A stretch of DNA of 64,000 bases from Pseudomonadota bacterium (GCA_021804785.1 JAJZGY010000001.1:1-64000), one strand, 5' to 3'; counted from the stretch's first letter, positions 26,771 through 37,478 are shown. Notes: generated by a model from the letters alone, not told the origin. A program made the numbers and translations.

Positions 26771-27129
26771 GACTACTCCTGGTCGATGACAAAAGGATCG
26801 CAACGAACGCAAAGATACGGCCCGGAGCAATCCTGGCTGATATCACGGATGTAGACGCGCAATGTGTATCTAAGATAACGGCAAACGGGGCGTGATGAGG
26901 TACGGCGAAGAACTCGCTGCCAACCTTGGTGATGGACACAGTGCGCCAAGGCACCCGTTCCGCCCCTCTCCGTGCTCGCGAATCAATGAGCACTGTCTAA
27001 GCGTAACGTCTTTGCTTGTACCCGTCTTGCCCGGAATGATGGCCCAAACCGGTCTCTTGCATCCCCGAAGCTCGCCAAGCCGTCATTTGCCTGCCAAAAT
27101 GCTGCCGGTGAAATAGTGGAAACTGACCT
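26771..27129. other. Intergenic region without a recognised gene
   Basis: These 359 bases separate the divergent phoH-like and gamma-carbonic anhydrase genes. The minus-strand ORF 26667..26993 overlaps the start of the phoH gene and has no family resemblance. Promoters for both flanking genes should lie here, but I see no convincing pair of hexamers or palindrome. Confidence 0.6.
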
Positions 27130-27660
27130 ATGCCTCTCTATGCCATTGATGATATCCAGCCGGAACTTCCCGAGGGCCGGGACTTTTGGGTTGCGCCTGA
27201 TGCCACGCTGATCGGAAGGGTACGCCTCCAGAGGCACGCCAGCGTCTGGTTCGGCGCGGTACTACGAGGTGACAATGACTGGATTACGGTCGGCGAGAAC
27301 AGCAATGTGCAGGACCTGTCGGTTATTCATACCGATTATCATCAGCCCACGACGATAGGCCGTGATGTCACGGTAGGGCACAATGTGATCCTTCATTCCT
27401 GCACCATTGGCGATGGCTCGCTGATCGGAATGGGCTCGGTCATCCTCAACGGAACTGTGATCGGCAAGAATTGCCTTATCGGCGCCAATACCCTGATACC
27501 AGAGGGCAAGATAATTCCGGACGGAGCAATGGTACTCGGGCAGCCGGGACGGGTGGTACGCACGCTCAACGAGACTCAATTGGCTGTACTCAAGGCCTCG
27601 GCAGAGGTTTATGTGCACAATTACCAGCGCTTCCGGGATCGGCTGAAGTTGATTGCCTAG
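27130..27660 (+). CDS. Gamma-carbonic anhydrase family protein
   Basis: The 176-aa left-handed beta-helix protein is built of hexapeptide repeats (residues 20-150). It keeps the metal histidines in SVIHTDY and [11 protein letters not shown], and ends in an amphipathic helix. Family members are putative zinc or iron carbonic anhydrases; close relatives are complex I-associated subunits in plants, and others act in carnitine or acetyl-CoA pathways. The actual activity is not predictable from sequence. Confidence 0.9.
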   Translation: MPLYAIDDIQPELPEGRDFWVAPDATLIGRVRLQRHASVWFGAVLRGDNDWITVGENSNVQDLSVIHTDYHQPTTIGRDVTVGHNVILHSCTIGDGSLIGMGSVILNGTVIGKNCLIGANTLIPEGKIIPDGAMVLGQPGRVVRTLNETQLAVLKASAEVYVHNYQRFRDRLKLIA

Positions 27661-27759
27661 ACAATTTGCCAATGCACAGCGCACCTTGCGGAGCTGATTT
27701 TGGGGAAGGGGGGTGGAGTGGCTTTGCGGCTCAAAAGAAAGATAACAGGACGTTTTGTC

Positions 27760-30408
27760 ATGAGACTGAGATTTGCGCTCACGCTGTGGGCGATCTTGGC
27801 GATAGTGTCAGCGGGAACCGCCGCCGCAGCGGCTGGTGCGCCCAAAGGGCGCCTTCCAACGCTCGCAATACCCACCCATTACAGTCTCACCCTGACTATT
27901 GATCCGAAACAGGCCGGATTTCACGGTCACGACGAAATCAGCATCGTGACTGCACACCCTCTGACGTCGCTTTGGCTCCACGGGCAAGGCCTCAGCATTG
28001 AGCGCGCATCGGTACGCTTGGCCAGTGGCCAGACGATTGCGGCCCATTACCAACAGGTAGACCCATCAGGTGTCGCCCTGCTGCGCTTTGCGCAGTCCCT
28101 GCCGGCAGGGCGGGCCACACTTCTGTTCGACTATCATGCCCCCTTCAGTCACGTATCCAATGGGCTGTCCCGGATCGTGCAGAAGAGAAACGCCTATGCG
28201 GTCTCGCAGTTTGAGGCTGACGGCGCGCGACGCATGTTTCCATGCTTCGATGAGCCGGGTGACAAGGCCATATTCTCCCTGGCCATCAACGCGCCGAAGG
28301 GCGACGTGGTGATTACCAACAGCAAAGTCACGTCAAGAAATGCAACAGGCGGCGGCATGGTGCACTGGGTCTTTGCCGACACGCCAAGTATCCCCCCCTA
28401 TCTCCTGAATCTGGATGTGGGTCCATTTGACGTCATCAACATAGGATTCATTCCTGCCGACAAATGGCGCCACTATCCTCTGGCGTTGCGTGCCATAGCC
28501 CCCAAAGGCGAAGCATGGCAGATGCGCTACGCCCTATCCTTCACACCAAAACTCGTCCTTGCGCTTGAGCGCTATTTCCAGATCGGCTTTCCCTTCAGCA
28601 AACTGGACATAATCGCAGCTCCCGACTTTGCTGCGGGAGAAAGGGAAAATGCTGGAGTAATCACACTACGCGGACGCTTCTTGCTTATGGGGCCTCACGC
28701 ACCGCTTATACAGCGGCGCGACAGCCTTCTGGCGCAGGCGCGTGAGCTGACGCAGCAATGGTTCGGTGACCTGGTAACGCCGCTGTGGTGGAACGATAAC
28801 GCTATCAAGGAAGCTTTTGCCGGCTGGATGTCGGCAAAGCTCTCCAACTGGGTCATGCCGGATTTTGCATTATCGCGCCACACTCTCGATGGCGGACTTA
28901 AGGCAATGGACCGCGATCAATTGCCCGCGGTGCGTGCGATCAACCATCGCGTCAACAGCGTTGCTGACGCAACCCCGGTTTATGATGCAGGCACCCGACA
29001 AAAAGGGGCTGCGATCCTGGCGATGGTTGAAAATTACGTCGGTGCTGAGCCCTGGCAGCGGGCCGTGCATGCATTTTTGCTAAAATATGCCGGCCATACT
29101 GCGACCCAGGCGGATTTCATCGCGACGATCGCGGCAGTGACCCATCATCCAGAACTGATTCAGACGCTTCGCAGTTACCTGAACCAGCCCGGCATACCGG
29201 ACATGAGCGTTGTCACGCGCTGCAGCGAATCTCCGGTGCTGACGGTTGTGCAGTCGATGTATGCGCCGGTCGGGCTCATGGTATCTGACCGGCAATGGCA
29301 GGTGCCAATGTGCGTGTCGGATGGCAAAGCTGCACGGCGCTGCCGCATAATCGGTCGAACCGCAGACATTCACCTGGGCAGCATCTGTCCTGCCTACGTC
29401 ATGCCCAATGCGCTCGGACTGGGCTATTATCGCTTCACCTATGACAGCCGGGGCTGGGATAGGCTGCTCAAGGCAGCACCCAAGCTGGATGCGGCAGACC
29501 AAATCACCCTCTTTGCCAATCTGCAGGCGGCGCAGGGGGCTGGCCAGCTTGATCCCCGAAAGTTTTTTGAGGCGGTTAAAGTGTTGGCGCCAAGCGCCAG
29601 GTGGGACCTGATCCAATTGATGCGACGGGCGCTGCGGGCAGACCGACTGAACTTGTTGCAGCCGGCAGACATGAATGCGTATGAAACATTCATCCGCAAG
29701 AGTTTTGGTCACAGACTGGAGCGACTCACGCTGCGGAACTTCGGTTCACCGAGCGAAATCTTGACCCGCGCGGCACTGGCGCAGATCCTGATTGTGGAAG
29801 GACATGATCCGCACACTCTTGCCGTACTCGCGAAGGCAGCCCGCGTCTATGCCGCCTCGGATGGGCACAATCTCGGAGTGTTGCCACCCAGCCTGGCCAG
29901 ACTGGCGATGCGGGCAGGGGTCATGGTGTATGGTTCCGCCTTCGCGAATTCCCTGATCAATGGCTTTCTGGCGTCGCCGGATGATTATTTTCACCGCAGC
30001 GTCATTTACGCACTGATGGGATCAACGGATCCAAATCTTCTTAAGGGATTTTTTGATCTGTCATTGTCTCCGCAAATGAACACGAGTGACATACGCTACC
30101 TCTTTGCCGATGCGAGCAACCAGCCGGTAGCCCGCGCGCAACTATGGAGCTGGTATAAGGAACACTATCAGTCGCTCGTAACGCGTATTTCCGGAGAAGG
30201 TATGCTGGTCGTGCCGAGTCTCTTCAGCAACGCCTGCAGTACAGATTTGAAAACGCAGCTGGCAGATTTCCTGGGGCCTAGAGCAAAGACGATCCCCGGG
30301 CTTTCTCACACGTTGATGCTCGCCGAGCAGCGCATTGATCAGTGCATTTCCTTGCGCGAGTCAAAAGGCCGGGAAATTCGCGAAGCGCTGCTCGCTGCGG
30401 CTCGATAA
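27760..30408 (+). CDS. M1 aminopeptidase homologue lacking the zinc site (pseudo-enzyme)
   Basis: The 882-aa protein has a signal peptide (about residues 1-24) and the full M1 layout. The N-terminal beta domain contains RRMFPCFDEPGDKA, then the catalytic-like domain and a helical ERAP1-like C-terminal domain. The zinc motif HExxH(18)E is changed to RELTQ at residues 328-332, with the third ligand Glu351 (KEAFAGWM) at the correct spacing. The GxMEN exopeptidase motif is GEREN (293-297). Surrounding residues such as QQWFGDLVTPLWWND are conserved. It is therefore an intact, exported and very probably inactive member. The start at 27760 is chosen because the signal peptide begins there. Confidence 0.88.
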   Translation: MRLRFALTLWAILAIVSAGTAAAAAGAPKGRLPTLAIPTHYSLTLTIDPKQAGFHGHDEISIVTAHPLTSLWLHGQGLSIERASVRLASGQTIAAHYQQVDPSGVALLRFAQSLPAGRATLLFDYHAPFSHVSNGLSRIVQKRNAYAVSQFEADGARRMFPCFDEPGDKAIFSLAINAPKGDVVITNSKVTSRNATGGGMVHWVFADTPSIPPYLLNLDVGPFDVINIGFIPADKWRHYPLALRAIAPKGEAWQMRYALSFTPKLVLALERYFQIGFPFSKLDIIAAPDFAAGERENAGVITLRGRFLLMGPHAPLIQRRDSLLAQARELTQQWFGDLVTPLWWNDNAIKEAFAGWMSAKLSNWVMPDFALSRHTLDGGLKAMDRDQLPAVRAINHRVNSVADATPVYDAGTRQKGAAILAMVENYVGAEPWQRAVHAFLLKYAGHTATQADFIATIAAVTHHPELIQTLRSYLNQPGIPDMSVVTRCSESPVLTVVQSMYAPVGLMVSDRQWQVPMCVSDGKAARRCRIIGRTADIHLGSICPAYVMPNALGLGYYRFTYDSRGWDRLLKAAPKLDAADQITLFANLQAAQGAGQLDPRKFFEAVKVLAPSARWDLIQLMRRALRADRLNLLQPADMNAYETFIRKSFGHRLERLTLRNFGSPSEILTRAALAQILIVEGHDPHTLAVLAKAARVYAASDGHNLGVLPPSLARLAMRAGVMVYGSAFANSLINGFLASPDDYFHRSVIYALMGSTDPNLLKGFFDLSLSPQMNTSDIRYLFADASNQPVARAQLWSWYKEHYQSLVTRISGEGMLVVPSLFSNACSTDLKTQLADFLGPRAKTIPGLSHTLMLAEQRIDQCISLRESKGREIREALLAAAR

Positions 30409-30567
30409 TGTGCCATTGTCAAGGCAGCCACGTTTTGACTTGTGGATCGTGCTGGTTATTACAGTTTAAAACGCATGCTGAATGTACTGCGGCGTGTAGC
30501 GCTGGTCCATTTTTTCATAATATATGTAGTCAAAATGTCATCATTCTCTTAAGTCTATAGATAACCC

Positions 30568-31473
30568 ATGTCGCGGCTGAACTATCATCACTTGCGCTAT
30601 TTCTGGGCAATCGCCAGCAGTGGCAGTCTGACACGAGCTGCCTCTCAGTTGAATGTTTCGCAATCTGCGCTATCGGCCCAGCTGAAGGCACTGGAAGATC
30701 AACTTGGTCATCCACTCTTCGAACGTGTGAGTAAAAAACTCATATTGACGGAAGCCGGGCGAATAGCCCTGGATTATGCCAATACGGTGTTTCAGGCTGG
30801 CGATGAACTGGTTGGAACACTGCGTGATCGTCCACGCACCAGCCGCCAGGTTCTGCGTGTTGGCGCTTTGGCGACCCTATCAAGAAATTTTCAGCTGGAA
30901 TTCCTGCGTCCGATGCTCGGACGCGACGATATTGAACTTGTGATCCGTTCGGGCACCATGCGCGAACTACTGCAGGACCTGCAGGCGCATAGCCTCGATG
31001 TGGTTCTCGCCAATCGCGCGGTTCAGCGCGATGCCACCACCGCCTGGCACAATGACCTGATTGCTGAAGAGCCGGTCAGCCTAATAGGGCGCCCAGGACG
31101 CCGGGGGCGTGCGTTTCGATTTCCTCAGGATCTCAAGACTACGCCCGTGCTGCTTCCAAGCCTCGACAGCGAAATGCGAATTGCCTTCGACCGTATTCTG
31201 GCGGATGCGGGCATCCGACCTATCATTGAGGCGGAAGTCGACGACATGGCAATGTTGCGTCTTCTCGCAAGGGAAAGCCACGGCCTGACGCTAGTTCCTC
31301 CGGTTGTGGTCCAGGACGAGTTGCGAGCGGGAGTGCTTAAAGAGCGCTTCCGCCTGCCACAGCTGCGTGAGCGCTTTTATGCCATTTCGCAGAGACGACG
31401 ATTTCCTAATCCAGCGCTCAAGGTACTGCTGTCGCGGGCACCTCTGGCACATCGCGCCTCTGTGCGTGGCTAA
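30568..31473 (+). CDS. LysR family transcriptional regulator
   Basis: The 301-aa protein has an N-terminal winged helix-turn-helix (residues 5-64; YFWAIASSGSLTRAASQLNVSQSALSAQL) and a C-terminal periplasmic-binding-like effector domain (about 90-295). The LNYHHLRYFWAIA start resembles the NhaR-like branch, but no sodium/proton antiporter gene is nearby. It is convergent with sdhA, 41 bp away, and follows the M1 homologue on the same strand after a 159-bp AT-richer gap, so its target is not evident. Confidence 0.9.
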   Translation: MSRLNYHHLRYFWAIASSGSLTRAASQLNVSQSALSAQLKALEDQLGHPLFERVSKKLILTEAGRIALDYANTVFQAGDELVGTLRDRPRTSRQVLRVGALATLSRNFQLEFLRPMLGRDDIELVIRSGTMRELLQDLQAHSLDVVLANRAVQRDATTAWHNDLIAEEPVSLIGRPGRRGRAFRFPQDLKTTPVLLPSLDSEMRIAFDRILADAGIRPIIEAEVDDMAMLRLLARESHGLTLVPPVVVQDELRAGVLKERFRLPQLRERFYAISQRRRFPNPALKVLLSRAPLAHRASVRG

Positions 31474-31514
31474 CGCCGTTCACTGGGCCCGTGTGGGTAG
31501 CGCAATCCGACCTC

Positions 31515-33302
31515 TTAATATACACGGGCCTTGGGTTTGATGTACTCGATGTCGTTCGACAGCGTATAACTGTGCACTGGACGATAGTCGATGCTGACAT
31601 CTCCGGATTTGATGTCGAGCCAAGCCAACGTATGCTTCATCCACTTGGTGTCATCACGTTCCGGAAAGTCTTCCCGCGCGTGCGCACCGCGGCTTTCCTG
31701 GCGATTGACGGCACCAGCTACGGTGACGGCGGCAAGGGCAACAAGATTTTCAAATTCGAGGGTCTCCACTAGGTCCGAATTCCAGATCATCGAGCGATCA
31801 GACACGCGAACGTCATCCTTTGCGCGATAGATCTCCGCAATTCGCCGCTTTCCGGATTCCAGAGTCTCTCCCGTCCGAAATACCGCAGCGTCTTCCTGCA
31901 TCGCGCGCTGCATCTGCATACGTAATTGCGCGGTCGGCGTGCTACCGCTGGCATGACGCAGCCGATCCAGTCGCTCCAGCGCTTCCTGCCCAGCATCCTT
32001 GCGCAGGGCCGCCTGCTTTTGATTGGGCGCGAGGTTCTTGGCACATTGCATACCTGCGGCCTTACCAAACACTACAAGGTCGATAAGAGAATTAGAGCCG
32101 AGACGGTTGGCGCCGTGAACCGACACGCAGGCGGCTTCGCCAACCGCCATCAATCCGGGAATTACGGTGTCGGCATTGCCGTCTTTCAAAGTCAGTGCAT
32201 CTCCCATGTAGTTGGTCGCGATACCACCCATATTGTAATGCACCGTGGGAAGCACGGGGATGGGTTCCTTGGTGACATCGACCCCAGCAAAAATGCGTGC
32301 GCTTTCAGAGATGCCGGGCAGTCGTTCATGGATGATCTTGGGATCAAGGTGGGAAAGATGCAGATGAATGTGATCCTTGAGAGGTCCAACGCCACGACCC
32401 TCGCGAATTTCCATGGTCATGGCCCGGCTAACCACGTCACGCGAGGCCAGATCCTTGGCACTGGGGGCGTAACGCTCCATGAAACGCTCACCTTGCGAGT
32501 TGGTCAGATAACCACCTTCGCCCCTTACCCCCTCTGTGATCAGAACACCGGCACCATAAATACCAGTGGGGTGAAACTGCACGAATTCCATGTCCTGCAG
32601 CGGGAAACCAGCCCGCAGCACCATAGCGTTACCGTCTCCGGTCTGGGTGTGGGCTCCTGTGCATGAGAAGTATGTGCGTCCATAGCCGCCGGTCGCAATG
32701 ATGACACGGTGGGAGCGGAAACGATGGATGGTTCCGTCATCGAGATTCCAGGCCATCAATCCGCGCACTGCGCCGTCTTCGACGATCAGATCGAGGGCGA
32801 GGTATTCAATGAAGAAGTTGGTGTCATGCTTTACACACTGGCCATACAGCGTGTGCAACATCGCATGGCCGGTACGGTCGGCCGCGGCGCAGGTACGCTG
32901 GACGATTCCCTGGCCAAAATTCGAGGTCATGCCTCCAAAGGCGCGCTGATAGATCTTGCCGTCCTCGGTACGGCTGAATGGCACACCAAAATGTTCAAGT
33001 TCGTAAACCGCCTCAGGCGCATTTCGGCACAGAAATTCTATGGCGTCCTGGTCGCCTAGCCAGTCTGAGCCCTTGACGGTGTCGTACATGTGCCACCGCC
33101 AGTCGTCCTCGCCCATATTGCCAAGCGAAGCCGCAATCCCGCCTTGCGCCGCCACGGTGTGACTGCGGGTCGGGAATACTTTGGTGATGCAGGCAGTTTT
33201 GAGCCCACTGGCAGCCGCTTCGAGAGTGGCCCGCAAGCCGGAACCTCCAGCTCCAACTACGACAACGTCATAGGTGTGATCGATGATCTCGTAAGCGGTC
33301 AT
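31515..33302 (-). CDS. sdhA: Succinate dehydrogenase flavoprotein subunit
   Basis: The 595-aa SdhA binds FAD covalently through the His in [10 protein letters not shown] and carries [14 protein letters not shown] (dinucleotide fold), the substrate loop [21 protein letters not shown], and catalytic residues in the REGRGVGP region. It oxidises succinate to fumarate in complex II at the inner face of the cytoplasmic membrane. It follows sdhD and sdhC on the minus strand. The iron-sulfur subunit gene is not next in line, contrary to the usual sdhCDAB order. Confidence 0.98.
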   Translation of the reverse strand: MTAYEIIDHTYDVVVVGAGGSGLRATLEAAASGLKTACITKVFPTRSHTVAAQGGIAASLGNMGEDDWRWHMYDTVKGSDWLGDQDAIEFLCRNAPEAVYELEHFGVPFSRTEDGKIYQRAFGGMTSNFGQGIVQRTCAAADRTGHAMLHTLYGQCVKHDTNFFIEYLALDLIVEDGAVRGLMAWNLDDGTIHRFRSHRVIIATGGYGRTYFSCTGAHTQTGDGNAMVLRAGFPLQDMEFVQFHPTGIYGAGVLITEGVRGEGGYLTNSQGERFMERYAPSAKDLASRDVVSRAMTMEIREGRGVGPLKDHIHLHLSHLDPKIIHERLPGISESARIFAGVDVTKEPIPVLPTVHYNMGGIATNYMGDALTLKDGNADTVIPGLMAVGEAACVSVHGANRLGSNSLIDLVVFGKAAGMQCAKNLAPNQKQAALRKDAGQEALERLDRLRHASGSTPTAQLRMQMQRAMQEDAAVFRTGETLESGKRRIAEIYRAKDDVRVSDRSMIWNSDLVETLEFENLVALAAVTVAGAVNRQESRGAHAREDFPERDDTKWMKHTLAWLDIKSGDVSIDYRPVHSYTLSNDIEYIKPKARVY

Positions 33303-33321
33303 GGCGTGAGGTCCAAATTTT

Positions 33322-33696
33322 TCAAAGCGCGATGCGGTACATGGCGAATAGGCTTGCCGCGGCTACGGCCCAGGCGAATGCCTTATTGAGGACTAGAAGA
33401 ATGATTTTTTTTCCATCGTGATGGACGTAATCCTCGATCACAACCTGTACGCCAAGCTGCATGTGGACAACGGAGGCAATAACAAACAGCACCATCAGAA
33501 CCGCGGACACTGGGGCATGCAGAAAAGCCAGCACCTGGTCACGCGACGCACCGACGAGATTGAGCATGGAAAAACCCAGCCAGCACGACAAGGGCACAAG
33601 AGCTGCTGCGCTTACCCGCTGGCGCCAGAAATGCTCCACCCCTGAATGGGCGCTGCCCAGTCCTTCGACCTGGGAAAGCGGGGTGTGATAGGCCAT
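33322..33696 (-). CDS. sdhD: Succinate dehydrogenase membrane anchor subunit
   Basis: The 124-aa protein has three transmembrane helices and the conserved [20 protein letters not shown] segment. Its histidine ligates haem b and its neighbourhood helps form the quinone site. ATG at 33696 shares its A with the TGA stop of sdhC (TGATG), so the two are translationally coupled. The 89 extra residues in the track ORF are read-through of sdhC sequence in another frame. Confidence 0.95.
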   Translation of the reverse strand: MAYHTPLSQVEGLGSAHSGVEHFWRQRVSAAALVPLSCWLGFSMLNLVGASRDQVLAFLHAPVSAVLMVLFVIASVVHMQLGVQVVIEDYVHHDGKKIILLVLNKAFAWAVAAASLFAMYRIAL

Positions 33697-34112
33697 CACG
33701 TACCTCCGAACAAGAACAGGCCGTCGAGATAAAAGCCCCCGGCCAGAACGATGGAAAGAATGATGATCGCAACGCTTAGCCGATTGGCAAAGCGCGGCGC
33801 AAAGCCATAGCCGAAATCCCAAGCCAGGTGGCGCACGCCGTTGAGCAGGTGATAGCAAAGCGACCATACGAAGCCGAACACAAAAAACTGCCCGATCCAG
33901 GTGAAGACCAGGTCGCCAAAGGTGGCATAGGCATCCGGGCCGCTGGCCAATGCCATTAGCCACCAGGCGAGACCCGCCAGACCAATGCTCAGTCCGACAC
34001 CGGTCGCGCGATGCACGATCGAGGTCATCATCGTCGGGCTCCAGCGATAGATCTGGAGGTGGGGTGAAAGCGGGCGCTGACGCGCCCCGGAGCGAACGGC
34101 GTTATCGGCCAT
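33696..34112 (-). CDS. sdhC: Succinate dehydrogenase cytochrome b556 subunit
   Basis: This 138-aa subunit begins with RPLSPHLQIYRW, then SIVHRATGVGLSIGL (quinone-site Ser/Arg region), three transmembrane helices and HLLNGVRHLAWDFG, whose histidine is the haem ligand. With SdhD it anchors complex II and passes electrons to ubiquinone. ATG at 34112 has GGAAG upstream; an in-frame TTG 8 codons earlier is less likely. First gene of sdhCDA. Confidence 0.95.
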   Translation of the reverse strand: MADNAVRSGARQRPLSPHLQIYRWSPTMMTSIVHRATGVGLSIGLAGLAWWLMALASGPDAYATFGDLVFTWIGQFFVFGFVWSLCYHLLNGVRHLAWDFGYGFAPRFANRLSVAIIILSIVLAGGFYLDGLFLFGGT

Positions 34113-34331
34113 GGAAACTTCCGGAAAGCTGGACAAACCGGGGCGGAGTGTAGGGGCCTAAGCCCTCAAGTCAACGTGCGGATGAAGACAGGATGAGCCG
34201 GGCCTTGCCGTCGGATTGTCGCACCGAAGGCACCCCAACCTCGGCTCGGCCCTAAATTGTCCCTAGGGTCAGGGGCGCTGATTGCCTCTGGTGCCTTGCG
34301 GCCACATCGAGAATCCGGCACTGCTGTAAGC

Positions 34332-34988
34332 ATGATCCCGGTCCGCATTGCGCCGTCCATCCTGTCCGCAGACTTCGCGCAACTCGGCGCGGAAGTGGCA
34401 GCTGTCGATGCGGCAGGTGCCGATTTCATCCACATCGACGTGATGGACGGCCACTTTGTGCCCAACCTCACCATCGGCCCCTTGGTGGTTCGCGCTCTAC
34501 GTCCCCATAGCCGCAAGAGTTTTGATTGCCACCTGATGATTGCCCCAGCGGATCCCTATATCGAAGCCTTTGCCGAGGCTGGCGCAGACATCATTTCGGT
34601 CCACCCCGAAGCAGGTCCGCATGTACACCGTACACTGCAGCTGATTCGAAGCTTGGGAAAGTCTCCGGGGATCGTCCTTAATCCGGCCACGCCGATCCAG
34701 GCGATCGATTATGTCCTTGATCTAGTCGATCTGGTTCTCATCATGAGCGTCAATCCCGGATTCGGCGGGCAAAAATTCATTGACGGTCAGCTGCGCAAGA
34801 TCGAGGCAGCGGCTGAGCGTATCGCCAAGACCGGCCGCCGGATCGCGCTTGAGGTCGACGGCGGGATCACGACCGCTACAGCTCGTCAAGCGGTGTCCGC
34901 TGGCGCAGATGTGCTGGTGGCGGGCACCGAAGTGTTCAAAGGGGGCAGGGGTCATTACGCCGCGAATATCGCGGCTCTGCGCGGATGA
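34332..34988 (+). CDS. rpe: Ribulose-phosphate 3-epimerase
   Basis: The 218-aa TIM barrel interconverts ribulose 5-phosphate and xylulose 5-phosphate. Metal and catalytic residues are in [31 protein letters not shown] and [17 protein letters not shown] is the phosphate and lid region. It overlaps the heparinase gene by 4 bp and is divergent from sdhC. The ribosome site before ATG at 34332 is weak, but the conserved N-terminus begins there. Confidence 0.96.
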   Translation: MIPVRIAPSILSADFAQLGAEVAAVDAAGADFIHIDVMDGHFVPNLTIGPLVVRALRPHSRKSFDCHLMIAPADPYIEAFAEAGADIISVHPEAGPHVHRTLQLIRSLGKSPGIVLNPATPIQAIDYVLDLVDLVLIMSVNPGFGGQKFIDGQLRKIEAAAERIAKTGRRIALEVDGGITTATARQAVSAGADVLVAGTEVFKGGRGHYAANIAALRG

Positions 34989-36712
34989 ACGAGGTGTTGA
35001 TGGGCGCGGAGCGCCATGTACCGAAAGCACCAGGCGCCGCCCTGCCGCTGGCGCTCGTTCCAGAGCTTGCCGCGGCCGAGGCGGACCGTCTCATTACGCC
35101 ATGGCGAACAGCCTGGCGGCGTAACTGGTTCTATCGCCGGTTGCTGAAGGGTGAGCTGTGCGATCGGCTTCGCTACCAACCGTCTGATCTGCTGCCGCGC
35201 CAGCTCGAACGTGCCGAAATGTTGCTGCGCGGACGCTTTATGTTTGGTACGCAAAGCGTTGAAATGCAAAGTGGTTCTATATTTGACAAGCCGGCGCCGT
35301 CGGCGGCTTGGGCTCGGGCATTGCACGCCTACGAGTTCCTGCCGCCACTTGCCAATGCTGGCGGCGAACCGGCCCGCGTCCTGGCGACTAATCTCATCGC
35401 GCAGTGGCTTAAGCGCTACCGGCGGTATCGTGAACCGCAGTGGCAGACCGAGGTGACGGCCCGCCGGCTGATCAACCTCTTCGTGCATGGACGTTTTGTG
35501 ATTGCCAACTCGGATTTGGTGTGGCGGTCTGGACTCTTCGTGTCGCTGCATGAGCAGGCACGGCTGCTGGCACGTATCGCCCACAAGGCTCCGGAGGGCT
35601 TGGCCCGCCTGGAGGCTGCTGCAGCACTAACGCTGTCAGGAGCCTGCCTTGATGACGCGCCCGGGCGGTTAGGCCAGGGTTTGGCGAGATTTGAGGCGGA
35701 AATTGCGGCACAGATCCTTCCAGACGGTGGCCATGTGGATCGCTGCCCGGAAACCTTAATGCATGCTTTTCGGTACCTGGTGATGGGGATCGAGGCTGCC
35801 CAGGCGATGTCCCACCCCGTACCGCCCAGCCTTTTGTCCGCGCGCGACCGCATGGCGCCAATGCTGCGCTTTTTCCGCAATGGGCAGGGAACACTTTGCC
35901 TCTTCCACGGTGGTCATGAGGGGGACCGCGGTACCCTTTCGTCACTTCTGCAACGCGACGAGGCGGGCGGGATGCCGTTCGGCTTTGCCCCCCACTCTAA
36001 GTTCCAGCGGCTGACTGCCGCTAAAAGCTTTGTGGTGATGGATGTTGGACCTTTTCCAACCGGAGTCTATGCCAACGCTGCCCATGCCGGATGCCTGGCC
36101 TTCGAGTTCAGCTCCGGAGCCCAGCGTCTGGTGGTAAATTGCGGCAGCAGTCCAAATTGGGATGGGGCGCTGCGATCGACAGCGGCTCACTCGACCGTAA
36201 CCGTGGCCGATACCTCCATGGGCCAGGTTTTGCGCTGGGAATTTGCCAGTCGCCGGATCGGGCCGCGCCTCCTGGGCGGGCCCGATCACGTCGACAGCGA
36301 ACGCCAAGAAGCAGCACAAGGAACCAGCGTTTCTGCCAGTCATGACGGTTATTTGCATCGCTTTGGGTTGGTTCATGCCCGACAGCTCAGCCTCTCTGCA
36401 GATGGCACCAGGCTCATCGGCAAGGATCGCTTGCTCCCCAAGGTGACGCGCCGGCGGCGATGCCAGGTTGCGGCACGGTTCCATCTTCATCCCGACATCC
36501 GTGTCTCTCAGGCACAAGGCGGCGGGTTGTTGTTGAAGCTCCCGGGCGGGGAGGGGTGGCGCTTTCGCTGCAGCGGTGAACCAGCGATCGAAGACAGCAT
36601 CTATGTCGGAACTGAGACGCCGAGACGCTGCGAACAAATCGTCCTGACGGGTGAAGTGGGCGGCGAAACCCTGGAGCTGGTCTGGATGTTTGAACGGATA
36701 AGTGTGGCATGA
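34985..36712 (+). CDS. Heparinase II/III family protein
   Basis: The 575-aa protein has an N-terminal helical toroid domain (about residues 30-310) and a C-terminal Heparinase_II/III beta-sandwich domain (about 320-570), with the typical AHSTVTV and CGSSPNWDG segments. No signal peptide is seen. Family members are polysaccharide lyases; in alphaproteobacteria a conserved intracellular form often lies near purH or rpe and its substrate is unknown. It is coupled by 4-bp overlaps to rpe upstream and a methyltransferase downstream. Confidence 0.86.
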   Translation: MNEVLMGAERHVPKAPGAALPLALVPELAAAEADRLITPWRTAWRRNWFYRRLLKGELCDRLRYQPSDLLPRQLERAEMLLRGRFMFGTQSVEMQSGSIFDKPAPSAAWARALHAYEFLPPLANAGGEPARVLATNLIAQWLKRYRRYREPQWQTEVTARRLINLFVHGRFVIANSDLVWRSGLFVSLHEQARLLARIAHKAPEGLARLEAAAALTLSGACLDDAPGRLGQGLARFEAEIAAQILPDGGHVDRCPETLMHAFRYLVMGIEAAQAMSHPVPPSLLSARDRMAPMLRFFRNGQGTLCLFHGGHEGDRGTLSSLLQRDEAGGMPFGFAPHSKFQRLTAAKSFVVMDVGPFPTGVYANAAHAGCLAFEFSSGAQRLVVNCGSSPNWDGALRSTAAHSTVTVADTSMGQVLRWEFASRRIGPRLLGGPDHVDSERQEAAQGTSVSASHDGYLHRFGLVHARQLSLSADGTRLIGKDRLLPKVTRRRRCQVAARFHLHPDIRVSQAQGGGLLLKLPGGEGWRFRCSGEPAIEDSIYVGTETPRRCEQIVLTGEVGGETLELVWMFERISVA

Positions 36713-37431
36713 CGCAGGCGTCCTGGTACTGGCGCGCCCGCGTAGTCAGTGCCTATATCGCAGCACGTTTTCGGCCGCTGCCCAAACTACATGACCGGCA
36801 GTGCAACATCTGCGGTTTTCATGGCCCGTTCGGACCCGGCGGAAAGGGTACGCGCAACGACGCAAGGTGCCCACGCTGCCGTTCTGTTGAACGTGATCGG
36901 TTGTTCAAATTATGGCTTGATAAAGAGCCTCAATCGCTTGAACAAAAAGATATTTTGCATTTTGCACCTGAGCGCAGTCTGACCTCCTTGGTTCGACCCC
37001 TTGCGCGCCGTTATCGCACTGCGGATATCGCCCCAGGTCGAGCCGATCTGGTGTTGAACATTGAACGGCTTGAATTGCCACCGGCAAGCGTAGAGGCCGT
37101 CATTTGCGCCCATGTGCTTGAGCATGTTGACGACGCCAAGGCGCTTGGTGAACTTTACCGTATACTGGTGCCAGGTGGCCTCGCGGTTATTTCCGTGCCC
37201 ATCGTTGAGGGGTGGTCTGCAAGCTACGAAAATCCTGCAGTCATCACGGCACAGGAGCGCGCGCTGCATTTTGGCCAGTGGGACCACGTCCGCTATTATG
37301 GAGCCGACTTGCGCGACCGTATTCGAGCGGGCGGGTTCTCTTTGCGCGACTTCACCGCGAGCCCGAGCGAGGGCGTGCGTCATGGCCTGATCCGCGGCGA
37401 TACTCTCTTTATTGCGCAAAAACCGGGCTGA
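36709..37431 (+). CDS. SAM-dependent methyltransferase with N-terminal zinc-ribbon-like motif
   Basis: The 240-aa protein carries two CxxC pairs at the N-terminus (CNICG, CPRC, about residues 29-56), probably binding zinc. A class I methyltransferase domain follows: AEC-like ILHFAPERSL, then VEAVICAHVLEHVDDAKALGELYRILVPGGLAVISVPI. The lack of a classic GxGxG loop (FAPE instead) is seen in a sub-family often found near sugar or envelope genes. It overlaps the heparinase gene by 4 bp. Substrate unknown. Confidence 0.84.
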   Translation: MTQASWYWRARVVSAYIAARFRPLPKLHDRQCNICGFHGPFGPGGKGTRNDARCPRCRSVERDRLFKLWLDKEPQSLEQKDILHFAPERSLTSLVRPLARRYRTADIAPGRADLVLNIERLELPPASVEAVICAHVLEHVDDAKALGELYRILVPGGLAVISVPIVEGWSASYENPAVITAQERALHFGQWDHVRYYGADLRDRIRAGGFSLRDFTASPSEGVRHGLIRGDTLFIAQKPG

Positions 37432-37445
37432 TGCATGCGACACGG

Positions 37446-37464
37446 GAGCCCGGTTGGCGGGCTC
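37446..37464 (+). terminator. Terminator hairpin closing the rpe-heparinase-methyltransferase unit
   Basis: GAGCCCG (37446-37452), loop GTTGG, CGGGCTC (37458-37464) form a perfect 7-bp stem 14 nt after the methyltransferase stop. It is followed by ATCGCGTTCC rather than a U-run, so efficiency is uncertain. It implies that sdhB has its own promoter. Confidence 0.5.
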
Positions 37465-37478
37465 ATCGCGTTCCGACG

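Noticed and set aside
26667-26993. Minus-strand ORF of 108 aa reaching into the phoH upstream gap
   Set aside because: It overlaps the start of the phoH-like gene in another frame and shows no family resemblance or ribosome site.
34955-35584. Minus-strand ORFs of about 209 aa opposite the heparinase gene
   Set aside because: The plus-strand heparinase reading has domain features and coupling overlaps; the minus frames have none.
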